Assembly (NCBI GenBank): GCA_019828595.1
Contig: JAHQRK010000002.1
Location: forward strand, 1,922,001-1,986,000
Length of the DNA stretch: 64,000 nt
Direction: 5' to 3'
From: Aphanomyces cochlioides
Lineage: Eukaryota > Oomycota > Saprolegniomycetes > Saprolegniales > Verrucalvaceae
Position 1 is the stretch's first letter, and each line of letters opens with the position of its first letter. The notes below the pieces were generated by a model. It was not told the DNA's origin, did not search any database, and worked only from the letters and a program-made list of their open reading frames with translations. The translations under genes and the position numbers were made by a program. This document shows positions 31,682 through 42,965 of this stretch, piece after piece.

Positions 31682-31918
31682 AGGAGGCTTTAGGAGGTGA
31701 TAGCCTCGCAGCGGGAGGATGTGGCCGTCGTTGCTGTGGTTGAAACGACCAAATGAGAACAAACCCACGCATGTATCACTGGAATGACCGCCACTTGGTG
31801 TGACTAGCTAGCTCGATCCATAACAACATTTTGCAATCCATATGCATCCCAGCTTGGAACAAGCACACGCCGAGTAGGTTCTGCTCATTCTTGATTTTCC
31901 CACGCACATCGACATATC

Positions 31919-32566
31919 ATGCAGCCGACGTTCTATTCCGACGGACTCTTCAAGGCCATGACGTTTGCCGTCACTGCTGCTTCCATTCCTCTCCGTGGCT
32001 CTGCTCCAACGCTCTACACCGTCGTGGTTGGCAACAAAGCTTCCGGAGCTACGATCACACTGACGAAGACCACCGACGACTTTTACAAGTTTGGCGTCAA
32101 TCTCTGTGCCGCGCTCGATCTTGGCCACGTCTGCGAAGCAACTTGTCCTTGGTTCTTTGCACACATCAAAGCGAGCACAAGGCCAAAGCACAATTGGTTT
32201 CTTCCAGACGCAGTCGCGGTCGAACGCAACTTGCAAACGTTTGACGATCTCTTCCGCGCCGTTCGAAGTTTTCTCCAGTCGACTGCCAACACGACATGCC
32301 ACCGAGCGACCACTCGCATTCCGAACGTGCTTCTTGATTTTCTCTTCAACCACATCGACGACGTCAATCCGGCCGTCTTTGCCGAGCCACCACCGACGAA
32401 ACGCCGTCTTTCTTTCCAAGACCTCCGTTGCTCCTTGTGCTCAGTGCCGCATTCCAGCGACGTGACGACGCTCAAGTGCGGCCACGCTTTCCACGACGAG
32501 TGTATTCTCGATGAACTTAACAAGCACATGACATGTCCGTCGTGTGCTATCGCTGCCACCAGCTAG
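31919..32566 (+). CDS. PX-like + RING-H2 protein, dispersed member 6
   Basis: Single exon, 215 aa, start MQPTFYSDGLFKAMTFAVTAA. The most diverged plus-strand member: TLTKTTDDFYKFGVNLCAAL replaces the RSD-DF motif, and GHVCEATCPWFFAHIKA keeps the paired cysteines. The proline loop is rebuilt (TRPKHNWFLPDAV). TTCHRATTRIPNVLLDFLF is retained. The linker has no Ser run. RING-H2 is CSLC-x12-CGHAFHDEC-x10-CPSC, complete. The altered PX loop suggests a different or lost lipid preference. Confidence 0.75.
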   Translation: MQPTFYSDGLFKAMTFAVTAASIPLRGSAPTLYTVVVGNKASGATITLTKTTDDFYKFGVNLCAALDLGHVCEATCPWFFAHIKASTRPKHNWFLPDAVAVERNLQTFDDLFRAVRSFLQSTANTTCHRATTRIPNVLLDFLFNHIDDVNPAVFAEPPPTKRRLSFQDLRCSLCSVPHSSDVTTLKCGHAFHDECILDELNKHMTCPSCAIAATS

Positions 32567-33518
32567 AGCTCAATAGACTTTTATTTAATCCAGCGATCAA
32601 AGGGACTCATCTTCGTCGATTGTCTTTGGAGCATCATATCTCTGCCAAATTGTTGCGGATTGTAGTGCGCCCGATCGGAGCGAATGGAGTTCCTTTACCC
32701 ATATCGCATCACTGTTATTTCTGCGTCACTTCAAAAGCATACAGAGGGCTTCGAGGCCACTTGCTTCAATGAGTATTTGGCCAAGGTTACTGAAACACCA
32801 TGATGGCCAAGTTCGTTGTCGCGTAGCCATTTCGCCATCTCAATGCCAAAGGCCTTTTATGTCGCTTGTTCATTTTAAAGTACCAACTCGCTCATCATTT
32901 AGTTGTTTAAACAGAACAAACATTGGGAAAGGTTCTGTCGATCGTGAGCCCCAGTGTCGAACGACTTGACAGTGACTTCCTGCAGCAGAACAGTCTCCCA
33001 ACCCAGGACATTAGAAGGAACTTCGCGTGTCTTTCTATTGAAATCAGTGCATCCCAAGCCACACCATGGCCACACCATAGCCACATCGTTTCCATCATAC
33101 AATTCAGATTCTGGTCGAGATGTCTTCATCGCAATGTCAATTCTGGGTTCGTCCAAAATTTTCACATTTTCAAAATGTCACACCCTATTTCTCACCACTG
33201 TAACATTTTTACAAATCACATATAACTAACCGTGAGTTGGGAAATTGGTGAGACGCTTGGAAAGTGTGAAAGTTCCATCTGTTTGTGTTACCCCAACGTA
33301 AAAGTTGTAATCGACGGCCGAAAAGCCGCCTCATGACGCTCTTCCGCTGCAGTTTTCACGACAAGCTTCGCAAAGGTGCAAGACCATACACTTTCGATCC
33401 TTCTGGGCGGTCTCTCAAGCTCATTTGATGGACAGAAGGTCTGGAGATGACACGGTTGACATGTGAGACAAACATTCGGTGTGGATGATAATGCCCCCTT
33501 CTCTTCATTTTCTAATCG
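32567..33518. other. Gene-free interval
   Basis: No gene was recognised. TTCATTTTC about 15 nt before 33519 may be the core promoter of the next gene. Confidence 0.45.
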
Positions 33519-35300
33519 ATGAAGCTGTACACGGAGCAAAGTACATTGTACGCGGCCTCTGCTGCCGCTGCAGTCGTGGCTATCTCGGTTGTCGCTTTCT
33601 ATACAAAGAAGACAAACACCCCCCAATTGCCCGTCAGTGTCGAAGTCTCAATGAACGACGATGAGCTCATCAAGCAAGGATTTGCAGCCAAGCGAATCCC
33701 ACAAAATATTGATGTCATCGTGATTGGATCTGGGATGGGCGATCTTACTGTTGCCGCGACGCTGGTTAAGGAAGGTAAACGCGTGCTCGTCCTGGAACAG
33801 CATGACGTGGCAGGTGGCAATACCCACACGTTTGAAGAAAAGAGCTATGAATTCAACACGGGATTTCACTACATTGGCGGCAACTTTGACAACAAAGCAT
33901 TTCCTAGCCGCAAAGTGTTTGACTACCTCTCGAATGGCCGCTTTGAATTTCAACGCCTAGGTGACGTCGTTGACCTTGTCGTGGCGGAAGAAGACAACGG
34001 CGTCCGCGACGAAGTGGAGTTCCTCGTGGATCATGTTCGCTTCAAGGAATATTTGAAGAAACGCTTCCCAGACGAGCACAAAGCGATCGACAAGTATGTT
34101 GAGACTGTCAACAAGGCGAAGGGAAGTATTGGGGTCTTCTTTGGCCTTCAATTGTGTCCGTCATGGGCTCGTGGTCTCTACCGCTGGTGGAATGCTTCCA
34201 AATTCGAGTACGTGCGCCAGACAGTGCTGCAAGTCACCTCGTCCATCACGTCGAATAAGGAGCTCATTGGCATCCTCACTTATTCCTGGGGCAACTACGG
34301 AGAGCCACCAACGCGAGGCGCCTTTTATCTCAATGCGTCCCTCTTCAATCACTACCAAAATGGAGCTTCCTACATCGCCGGGGGGCCAAGCATGATCACC
34401 AAGAAAATCGTACGAACCATTGAAGAACTTGGTGGCAAAGTCCTCGTGAGAGCTCCCGTGTCGTCCATTTTGATCAATGACTCGGGCCATGCCATCGGCG
34501 TCAACGTCAAGGGAACCGACATCTTTGCCAAGAAAATCGTGAGCACCATTGGAGCACCTCAAACGTACACCAAACTCATTCCAGAAGCGCATCGCTATCG
34601 CGTCGCTGCGCAAATTCAAGAGCTGATGAACCCTGAGATTCAATCTTGCTGCTCATTGATGTCGCTCTTTGTTGGATTCAAAGGCGATGCCGAGGAATTG
34701 GGCTTGCCGACGCACAACGTGTGGAAGTTTCCATCATGGGATCACCTTGCCAACTATAAAGCCAACAAGATCGCTCCTGACGCGCCGTTTTGCGGCTTGT
34801 TCATGTCGTTTTCGTCAGCAAAGGATCCAGCTTTTGCGACGCGATACCCTGGAAAGCAAGTTGGTCTCGTGATCGCGCCTTGCTTTTATGAGGACGTCGA
34901 GAAATTCAATGACTGCCGAGTTAAACACCGCGGGAATGAGTACGAAGCCTTGAAGGAAGTGTGGAAGGAGCGACTGCTTTCTGCTTTCTTGAAAGAGTTC
35001 CCCAAAGTCTCGCGAGAGTCGATTGAAGTGGCTGAGTTTGGCACAGCCGTCACGAACGACTTCTACTTGGGCACGCAACGCGGTGCAGTCTATGGTCTAG
35101 CTCATACACCGGCACATTAAGCCTCGGACGTTGTCAACCCGCGGACGCCCATTGCCAAGTTGTACTTGTCAGGCCAAGATATTTTAGCCTGCGGGATCAT
35201 AGGCACTGCATATAGCGGCCTCATGACTGCAGCCATCATTCAATCCAGTGTGCTGCCCATGCTTGGCAAAATTCTCTCTCGTCCGTCAGTTGCTCCATGA
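33519..35300 (+). pseudogene. Retinol saturase/carotenoid isomerase-like FAD oxidoreductase, copy 1 (decayed, intron-less)
   Basis: It starts MKLYTEQSTLYAA with an N-terminal membrane anchor like copies 3 and 4. The frame stops early at TAA 35118-35120, where the paralogues read ARYAS (here AH-stop-AS). The frame then stays open for 59 more codons, including LYLSGQDI and AYSGLMTAA, to TGA at 35298-35300. Two more oddities: the FAD-binding GxGxxG reads GSGMGD, losing the third Gly, and the single intron of copies 2-4 is missing exactly at KANK|IAPDAPF. The first 533 aa could still be made but would lack the C-terminal FAD-contacting segment. Best viewed as a recent pseudogene. Confidence 0.8.
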
Positions 35301-36083
35301 TCAAGTCTTTACTCCACGTCATGCCACGAGCAAGAGGTTGACACTTTTAACTTGCATAATACACCAAAGGCATTGCTTCGTTCTTCAGGGCTTCGGCGCT
35401 AAGCCTCAGTCTCCAGGCTGGAAGATGGAATGGATGGCTCTGCCGACGACCTTTTCGTCTTCCTTGAATAATATTTATTCTGTCCAAATTGGACTGTGGC
35501 TGTCGAATCGAATCGACTGACAATCGACTAGCCAATGATTTATCAGTATTTTCCATATTTTGACCAATCAAATCACCTTAATTTTGTGACTTGAGGAAAA
35601 GCCACGGGGAGAGGCCATGATAGACGCTGACTCGCGGAAGATACGCGCGGCGTCTTGACGCTTCATAGCGAGGTAGTAGTGGGCGTAGAAATCATACATG
35701 GCGGTATTCTGGGATGCAGGTGTTAGTGGACGGAAGAAATTGTACTTAACTTTCTATACTATACAATATTTCATATTAAATTCAGCTTAGTCGATTAATA
35801 TGCGATTCCTGCCAAGTCTGAAAAGGACAATAGCAACTTACTTGGAATTGGTGTGAGTGTTGCCAAAGGAACAAGCATCGTCTGGTCTGGGTGTAACCGT
35901 GTCATGTCTAGCAGGTACATACTCGAGTAAGAAGAAAGCGCGGTCTGCGCTTTGACCTGGCGCCCTGCAGTAGCGGTTCCCCCGCGCTCTGCTGTGTGAA
36001 CGACTGGCCTTGGGAGGCCACAGAAGTTGAAGCTCCTAGCGAGGCTGTGCGATAGCCAACGAGAAACAAGATAGGAACAAGAC
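35301..36083. other. Gene-free interval
   Basis: Nothing was recognised between the decayed oxidoreductase and the MITE. Confidence 0.45.
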
Positions 36084-36086
36084 TTA

Positions 36087-36395
36087 GAGGCTGGTCGGGG
36101 AATGTCGGTGTCGATGTCTGGGCATCGATGATATCCGGACGTCTTCGTGTTACTTTTTCAAATTTTTCTGTGATTAATTCTTCGTTTTTTCTGAAAAAGT
36201 GCCTGAGGCATTGCCAGGCGCGTTCACGGGCATTGATGCATCATCAATGCCTGGGAAACTGCATCGATGCTTGGAAACATCGACAGACCGCAAAGCTGTT
36301 AATTATCCGGAAATTTGACAAATTAGCCAATCAGAGGGCTGGATTTATCGTAAAACACTGACAGACATCGACACCGACATTCCCCGACCAGCCTC
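36087..36395. mobile_element. Tourist-like MITE with perfect 34-bp TIRs and TTA duplication
   Basis: GAGGCTGGTCGGGGAATGTC... at 36087-36120 is exactly complementary to 36362-36395. TTA flanks both sides (36084-36086 and 36396-36398), the target duplication of PIF/Harbinger. The interior (309 bp in total) has no coding sequence. It sits about 85 bp before the DUF1295 gene start. Confidence 0.85.
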
Positions 36396-36482
36396 TTAGG
36401 TTGCTTCAACTTTAACTCACTCTTACACTTCAGTCGCAGTTCACACGCGCCTGATATCCTCTGCGCCCGGTTACACTGGGCC

Positions 36483-37319
36483 ATGCCGTTTTCATCCTTT
36501 GACGCTGACGCGATCGTCCTCAATGCGGCCTTCCAACTGATGTGGATGACCATCATGTATATCATCAACATGGTCTGCACCAACGGCTCCATGGTCGACT
36601 TTGGCTGGCCGTCGGGCTTTACAGTCATGGCTGTGTGGTACCTCGTGAATGGCACTGGCGCTTGGATTCATCGCGCGGTCCTCTCCTCCATGTACATCCT
36701 CTGTGGCGTTCGCTTCATGTTTGGCTGGATTATGCGTGGCCACTTGACGAGAGAAGACCATCGATGGAACCACTGGCGCAACTACTGGACGACACATGGA
36801 GGTTTCTTTGGTATCAAGTCGGTGCCGATCAACTTTTTCTGCTTCTACCATTGCCAGTCGTTGACGAATATCTTGTTCATGGCTGTGCCGCTTCATGTTG
36901 CCGCGACGAATCCATCTCCAGTGCTATCTGCGTGGGAGCTCATCGGCATTGGGATTTGGATCGCTGGTTTCATCATTGAAAACATTGCCGACAGGCAATT
37001 GACCGCATGGAAAGCCGCGAATCGATCCCGTGGCGTCATGCGCGACGGTCTTTGGAGATACAGCCGGCATCCAAACTACTTTGGCGAATTCTGCTTGTGG
37101 GTTGCTTACTCTGTCATGACATTGCCAGAAGCGACGCCAAGCCAAGCGGTGCTTTTGCTTTTGTTACCAGGCGTCGCGTATTACTACTTGGTCTACTTCA
37201 CAGGCGCGTGGATGGCAGAGCAAGTTTCCCTCAAGAAACGCGGCGACGAGTATGCCAAGTACCAAGCCGAGACATCGCTTTTCTTTCCATGGTGGCCACA
37301 CAAACTCCATCAACAGTGA
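36483..37319 (+). CDS. DUF1295 membrane protein (steroid 5-alpha-reductase C-terminal-like)
   Basis: Single exon, 278 aa, with about six or seven hydrophobic segments. Family hallmarks are DFGWPSGF near residue 40, EDHRWNHWRNYW with FGIKSVPINFF in the middle, and the C-terminal RDGLWRYSRHPNYFGE motif, which in related ICMT and sterol-reductase folds binds NADPH or S-adenosylmethionine. The reaction of DUF1295 proteins is largely undefined; steroid or isoprenoid double-bond reduction is inferred from the fold. It lies within the run of FAD saturase-like genes and on the same strand, which suggests a shared lipid substrate. A 34-bp-TIR MITE ends 88 bp upstream and may affect its promoter. Confidence 0.85.
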   Translation: MPFSSFDADAIVLNAAFQLMWMTIMYIINMVCTNGSMVDFGWPSGFTVMAVWYLVNGTGAWIHRAVLSSMYILCGVRFMFGWIMRGHLTREDHRWNHWRNYWTTHGGFFGIKSVPINFFCFYHCQSLTNILFMAVPLHVAATNPSPVLSAWELIGIGIWIAGFIIENIADRQLTAWKAANRSRGVMRDGLWRYSRHPNYFGEFCLWVAYSVMTLPEATPSQAVLLLLLPGVAYYYLVYFTGAWMAEQVSLKKRGDEYAKYQAETSLFFPWWPHKLHQQ

Positions 37320-37828
37320 GGGCTTTAACTTGAATTCAATGTTGGGCATGTTTTTGTGCTTGATGTTCGTTGAGGAAAGGAACTCGAGTGGATTCATGAT
37401 GACTACAAGACCTGTTCATCAGTGTCTGTAGTCAACAAGGCCACAACTTGGACAATTTTGCGTAGAAATGGAGCTTGTCTAGTGCTTCTATTCATGAAGA
37501 GCACTCACACCCCATGGCAATCACCCACACCGAGTAATTGTCATGACGCGATCAAGGATTCACCATCATCTTGTAACGCATCTCCATGAATTCCTCGTGT
37601 AATTCCATGGGCTTGGGATAGCTTTCGACTCATGTTTACCTGTTTCCTAGGCAGATTTGTGGCGCAGGACGTTCAAGAATCGAGTGGATATCCTAGAGTT
37701 GGGGGAACACATCCCGCTGGAACGCTTGGGAACACCAAAAATTCTGAAGTGGTTCGCGTGTCTATGGCAAATTCTGCGTGGAAGAGCGTCACTTGGTCTG
37801 ATTCAAATCCAAGGAGCGTGATTATGTC
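37320..37828. other. Gene-free interval
   Basis: No gene was recognised. If copy 2 of the oxidoreductase has a membrane-anchor exon it should lie here, but none was found. Confidence 0.4.
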
Positions 37829-39586
37829 ATGGCACTCAATCATCAGTCGCAGTCGTGTGGTCATTTTTCAATTCGCCAAGTAAATACAAATACCATGCAA
37901 GTCCAATTGAGTGACGAAGAACTGATCAAGCAAGGCTTTGCGACCAAGAGAATCCCCGACGCGATTGATGTGATCGTCATCGGGTCTGGCATGAGCGGTC
38001 TTGCTGTTGGAGCGACTCTCGCCAAGGAAGGAAAACGTGTGCTCATCCTCGAGCAGCATGACGTGGCGGGTGGCAATACGCACACGTTTGAAGAAAAGGG
38101 ATACGAATTTGACACGGGTCTTCACTACATCGGCGGCTATTTGGACGACAAGAAGAGCCCTGGACGTAAAATCTTTGACTACTTCTCCAACGAACGCATT
38201 GAGTTTCAACGCTTGGGTGATCTTGTCGACCTTGTCGTGGCGGAAGGAGACGACTGTCCCCGTGACGAAGTGCCCTTCCTTGCGGACCACGACCAACTCA
38301 AAGCATATTTAAAGAATCGCTTCCCCGACGAAGGCAATGCCATTGACAAATACTTTGAGATGACAACGAATGGAAGTCGCAGCAGTGGTTCCTTCTTCAT
38401 GCTGCAAGTTTGTCCAAGATGGGCTCGTGGGGCATATCACTGGTTCAACAAAGCCAAATTTGAGTACATGCGCAAGACAGTGATGGAAGTTGTGTCTTCG
38501 CTGACGGCCAACAAAGAACTCACCGGCATCCTCACGTACACTTGGGGCGATTTTGGAGATCCACCATCTCGAGCTGCATTTTATCTCAATGCGTCGCTTT
38601 TCAATCATTACCAAGGAGGAGGTTACTATGTCGTTGGAGGACCGAGCATGATTACCAAGAAAATCGTGCGCACCATTGAAGAACTCGGTGGCAAAGTCCT
38701 CGTGAGAGCTCCCGTTTCGTCCATTTTGATCAATGACTCGGGTCATGCCATTGGCGTCAACGTCAAGGGAACCGACATCTTTGCCAAGAAAATCGTCAGC
38801 ACCATTGGAGCGCCTCAAACGTACACCAAGCTCATTCCAGAAGCGCATCGCCATCGTGTCGCCGCACAACTTCAAGAGCTGAGCAATCCAGAAATTCAAT
38901 CTTGCTGCTCGCTCATGTCGCTCTTTGTTGGATTCAAAGGCGATGCCAAGGAATTGGGCTTGCCAACGCACAACGTGTGGAAGTTCCCATCATGGGACCA
39001 TGATGCCAACTTCGAAGCTAGCAAGGTATGTTGACAAGTCGCTGTGAGTCATGACTGCTCTTGTTAGGCGTCCCCTGATGCCCCATTTAGTGCATTATTC
39101 ATGTCGTTTTCGTCAGCAAAGGATCCAACATTTGCTGAAAGATGCCCTGGAAAGCAAGTTGGTCTTGTCGTTGCGCCTTGCTTTTATGAACACGTCGATA
39201 AATTCAAGGACGGTCGTGTCAAGCACAGAGGGGGCGAGTACGAAGCAATGAAGCAAGTGTGGAAGGAGCGCTTGCTGGAAGCCTTACTCAAAGAATTCCC
39301 AATGATCTCGCGCAACTCGATCGAAGTCGTGGAACTGGGCACGGCGATCACGAACGATTTCTACTTGGGCACGCACCGCGGCGCAGTCTACGGTCTTGGC
39401 CACACTCCAGCACGATATGCTTCGAACATCGTCAATCCACACACTCCAATCTCCAACTTGTTCCTTTCGGGCCAAGATGTATTGTCGTGTGGCATTACAG
39501 GCGCCGCGTACAGTGGCCTCATGACCGGTGCGGTGGTCCAACCTAGTGTCTTCTCCAAGTTGGGAAAGATATTATCGGAATCGTAA
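37829..39586 (+). CDS. Retinol saturase/carotenoid isomerase-like FAD oxidoreductase, copy 2 (no membrane anchor)
   Basis: Exons 37829-39025 and 39068-39586 (42 bp intron) give 571 aa, or 549 aa from the alternative ATG at 37895. GSGMSGLAVGATLAKEGKRV is a full Rossmann FAD motif, followed by LEQHDVAGGNTHTFEEKGYE, the family's second nucleotide contact. The C-terminus has FLSGQDVLSCGITG and AYSGLMTGA, contacting FAD. Unlike copies 1, 3 and 4 there is no hydrophobic N-terminal helix: the start MALNHQSQSCGHFS is polar, so the enzyme may be soluble or differently placed. The family includes all-trans-retinol 13,14-reductase and CrtISO, acting on polyene or isoprenoid chains. The substrate is unknown. 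Confidence 0.85.
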
Positions 39587-40131
39587 TGCCATCTTTAATA
39601 TATTTGCATTCCACATCAAGTCTTCACGTGCACTTCCAATCAACTTATTCACCCGGCAGTGCTGACACATTCCACGAGGTTCCCAAATCGTCTGAATATC
39701 ATGGTTGCGCCTCATGATTTCATCCACATCGCACGGAATTCCACCACGGCATCCAATGTTCAATGTTTGACAGTAGTAACTCGATAGCGTCGTCAATATC
39801 TCCTTGGATTCATTTCAACGATCTTCAGAGACTCCATTTCTGAGCCCATAAGCTCTAGATTCGCGCGAGCAGTGTCATCCTTGTTTGTAGTTTTGTACAT
39901 ATAATGGAATAATGCCAATCTGCCTTCATCCTGCTTCATGGAATCGATTCTTGGGTTCTTTAGTGTCCCCTCATCGGCCATGATTCACGTCTCCTCGTCG
40001 ACAATTTCACGTCGCCTTGTCGTTTCAACCATGCTGATTAACCTCTTAATTTAATATTTATTCTTAAAAATGATAAACCATTCTATCAATTATTAAAGGT
40101 ATTAACATATTAAGTACTTAGTAACCTTATA
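39587..40131. other. Interval with one candidate small gene
   Basis: AT-rich toward the MITE. Apart from the candidate at 39793-39981, nothing was recognised. Confidence 0.4.
39793..39981 (-). CDS. Candidate small protein, 62 aa, unrecognised
   Basis: It begins at a well-placed ATG (GAATCATGGCCGATGAG) and encodes a hydrophilic, helix-prone peptide (MADEGTLKNPRIDSMKQDEG...). Just after NP the other frame continues with QGDIDDAIELLLSN, so it could be the start of a longer gene broken by a one-base shift. No family was recognised. Confidence 0.25.
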   Translation of the reverse strand: MADEGTLKNPRIDSMKQDEGRLALFHYMYKTTNKDDTARANLELMGSEMESLKIVEMNPRRY

Positions 40132-40510
40132 CTGATTTCCCTCCGAATTCGAAACGGGCTATTTGGATAGAAGTAGAAAGTGTATTATATTGTGGATTCG
40201 CTAGAAATTTCCCAATTTGGATTCGTTTTTTGTATCAATCTCCAATCGCGCCAATACATTGGATGAATGAAAATTAGAACAGTACTGGGAACTGTACTTT
40301 CTTTAAAATTTTATTCAGCCGTCGATTGGTGAATCGATCCGCCGGCGTGATGGGGTCTGGAAATTCGTATCAAATCAACAATATTTGAAGGTTATAAACT
40401 ATCAAAGACCGCTTCATCCAACCCATTCATTGAAATTACTATGAAACTTGATAGTATAAATTTATAAAAATTATCGAGTATGTACCGTTTCGATTTGGGA
40501 GGGAAATCAG
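40132..40510. mobile_element. MITE, about 380 bp, TA-flanked
   Basis: CTGATTTCCCTCCGAATTCG with AAACGG (40132-40157) is complementary to the right end (minus-strand CTGATTTCCCTCCCAAATCG then AAACGG, from 40510). TA borders both ends, suggesting a Tc1/mariner-type insertion. The interior is AT-rich and non-coding. It lies about 320 bp before oxidoreductase copy 3. Confidence 0.65.
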
Positions 40511-40833
40511 TACAGACAGTCTGTCCATAACGTTATACCTCACCTTTTGCCAGCATGCTCCAGCTTTGCGATCCGATCTCTCGCCAAGCTCTCATGGCCT
40601 CAAGCTCCTGCTTTCAACTCCACTGAGACGTTTGAATCCCTCAGTGTTACACGATTTTGCTGCATTGTCGCGAGTTGTACTTATGTACGGTGTATTATCA
40701 AATACCCGTCCAAAAACCCATTCTACGACCAAATACCGGGTATTAGAACGGGATCAGTTGTTTACGAGCTTGGCAGCTTCAATAGTAAGCACAAAGCCCC
40801 ACCACGGACAATCCATGCAGCATTTTCCTTCTG

Positions 40834-42643
40834 ATGAAGTTGTACACAGACCAGAAGACGCTGTACGCCGCTGCTGCTGCCACCGCAGTAGCGGCTATCT
40901 CGCTGCTTGCTCTCTACTCGAAACCGAAGAAAGTCTCCCGATTGCCCGCCAGCGTTGATGTCTTGTTGACCGACGAAGAACTCATCAAGCAAGGATTTGC
41001 GGCCAAGAGAATTCCACAAGATATTGATGTCATCGTGATTGGGTCCGGCCTAAGCGGTCTCTCTGTCGCAGCGACGCTTGCGAAGGAAGGGAAACGCGTG
41101 CTCGTCCTGGAACAACACGACGTGGCGGGTGGCAATACCCACACGTTTGAAGAAAAGGGATACGAATTCGACACGGGATTTCACTACATTGGCGGCAACT
41201 TGGACAACAAAGCATACCCAACCCGCAAAGTGTTTGACTACCTCTCGAATGGCCGCATTGAATTTCAACGCTTGGGTGACATTGTTGACGTCGCTGTCAC
41301 AGAAGATGAAAATGGGAAGCGTGATGAAGTCCATTTCTTGGCAGATCATGCCCCATTCAAAGAGTATTTGAAGAAGCGCTTCCCTGACGAACACAAGGCG
41401 ATTGATAAATACTTTGAAACTGTGCGAATCGCGAATCGCAGCAGTGGCATTTACTTTGGACTCCAAATGTGCCCAACGTGGGCCCACGGTCTCTACCGTT
41501 GGTGGAATGCGTCCAAATTTGAATACATGCGCAAGACTGTATTGGAAGTCGTGTCGTCGATCACGTCCAACAAGGAACTCATTGGTATCCTCAACTATTC
41601 TTGGGGAGATTTCGGCGATCCGCCATCGCGTGCTGCTTTTTATCTCAACGCTGCCATTTTGAGCCATTACCGCGGTGGAGCGTACTACGCCATTGGAGGA
41701 CCAAGCGTGATTACGAAGACAATCGCGCGCACCATCGAAGAACTTGGTGGCAAAGTCCTTGTGCGTGCTCCCGTGTCGTCCATCTTAGTTAATGACTCTG
41801 GTGCTGCCATCGGCGTCAACGTCAAGGGCAAGGACATTTTCGCCAAGACAATTATCAGCTCCATTGGCGCTCCACAGACGTACAACAAGCTCATTCCTGA
41901 TTCGCATCGTCATCTTGTGGCCGCACAGATTCGAGAGCTTGCCAATCCAGACCTTCAATCGTGCTGCTCGCTCATGTCATTGTTCGTTGGATTCAAAGGA
42001 GATGCCAAGGAATTGGGTTTGCCAACGTACAACGTGTGGAAATTCCCATCTTGGGACCACGACACCAACTTCGAAGCCAACAAGGTGCTCAAATTCCTTG
42101 ATTGTGAAGCTGACTGTCTTGTAGAAATCGCCTGATGCTCCGTTCTGCGCCTTGTTCATGTCATTTTCATCCGCCAAGGATCCAACGTACGCGACGCGAT
42201 ACCCTGGAAAGCAAGTTGGTCTTGTTGTCGCTCCCAGCTTCTTTGAGCACGTCGAGAAATTCAAAGATAGCCGTGTGAAGCATCGCGGCGACGAATACGA
42301 AAAGATGAAGGAAGCTTGGAAAGAACGCTTGCTTGCTGCCTTCCTCAAGGAATTCCCCAAAGTCTCGCGCGATTCCATTGAAGTGGCTGATGTTGGCACT
42401 GCGATCACAAATAACTACTACTTGGGCACCCACCGAGGTGCCATTTATGGTCTTGCCCATACACCCGCTCGATATGCCTCCAACGTAGTCAACCCCCGGA
42501 CACCGATTGCCAACTTGTACTTGTCCGGCCAAGATATTTTATCATGTGGTATTGTTGGTGCTGCATACAGCGGTCTCATGACTGCCGCCATCGTTGACTC
42601 CAGTGTCTTGACCAAGCTAAGCAAGATCGTCAGCCGTTCGTAG
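40834..42643 (+). CDS. Retinol saturase/carotenoid isomerase-like FAD oxidoreductase, copy 3
   Basis: Exons 40834-42084 and 42125-42643 (40 bp intron) give 589 aa. Residues about 9-28 are a membrane anchor (TLYAAAAATAVAAISLLALY). The Rossmann motif is GSGLSGLSVAATLAKEGKRV, with LEQHDVAGGNTHTFEEKGYE following. The middle (YLKKRFPDEHKAIDKYFETV, MCPTWAHGLYRWWNASKFEY) is shared with the other copies, and the C-terminus has NLYLSGQDILSCGIVGAAYS. The intron falls at NK|KSPDAPF, as in copies 2 and 4. This is the best-preserved relative of the decayed copy 1. Probably faces the ER lumen or cytosol from a single anchor. Confidence 0.88.
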
Positions 42644-42965
42644 TCGAAGGCGGTGTCATTTCAACATGTCGTCCGTCCAGGAAATATCAAATGCAACTGA
42701 AATTTTGAACAATTGGATTTCGTGTGCTGAAGAAGCGCTCAAGTGACTGAAGGAAAGCTGGTCCGCGTGTCACTTGGGTCACGCTCAAGGATGTCGTTAC
42801 TGAAGTGTCATTGTTCGACAGGCGCACGTCGGAGAGTCGGCGGCTTTCCCGGTAGCGAGCGCTACGACGGAATCTACAGCTTAGACCATACAAATTTCAA
42901 GTCACACGGTAGTTGAAGGGAAGGTCCACATCCCAGACAAGCATTTTCAAATCATTCTCCAATTC
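42644..42965. other. Short intergenic spacer
   Basis: 322 bp; CATTTTCAAATCATTCTCC just before 42966 may hold the promoter of copy 4. Confidence 0.4.
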
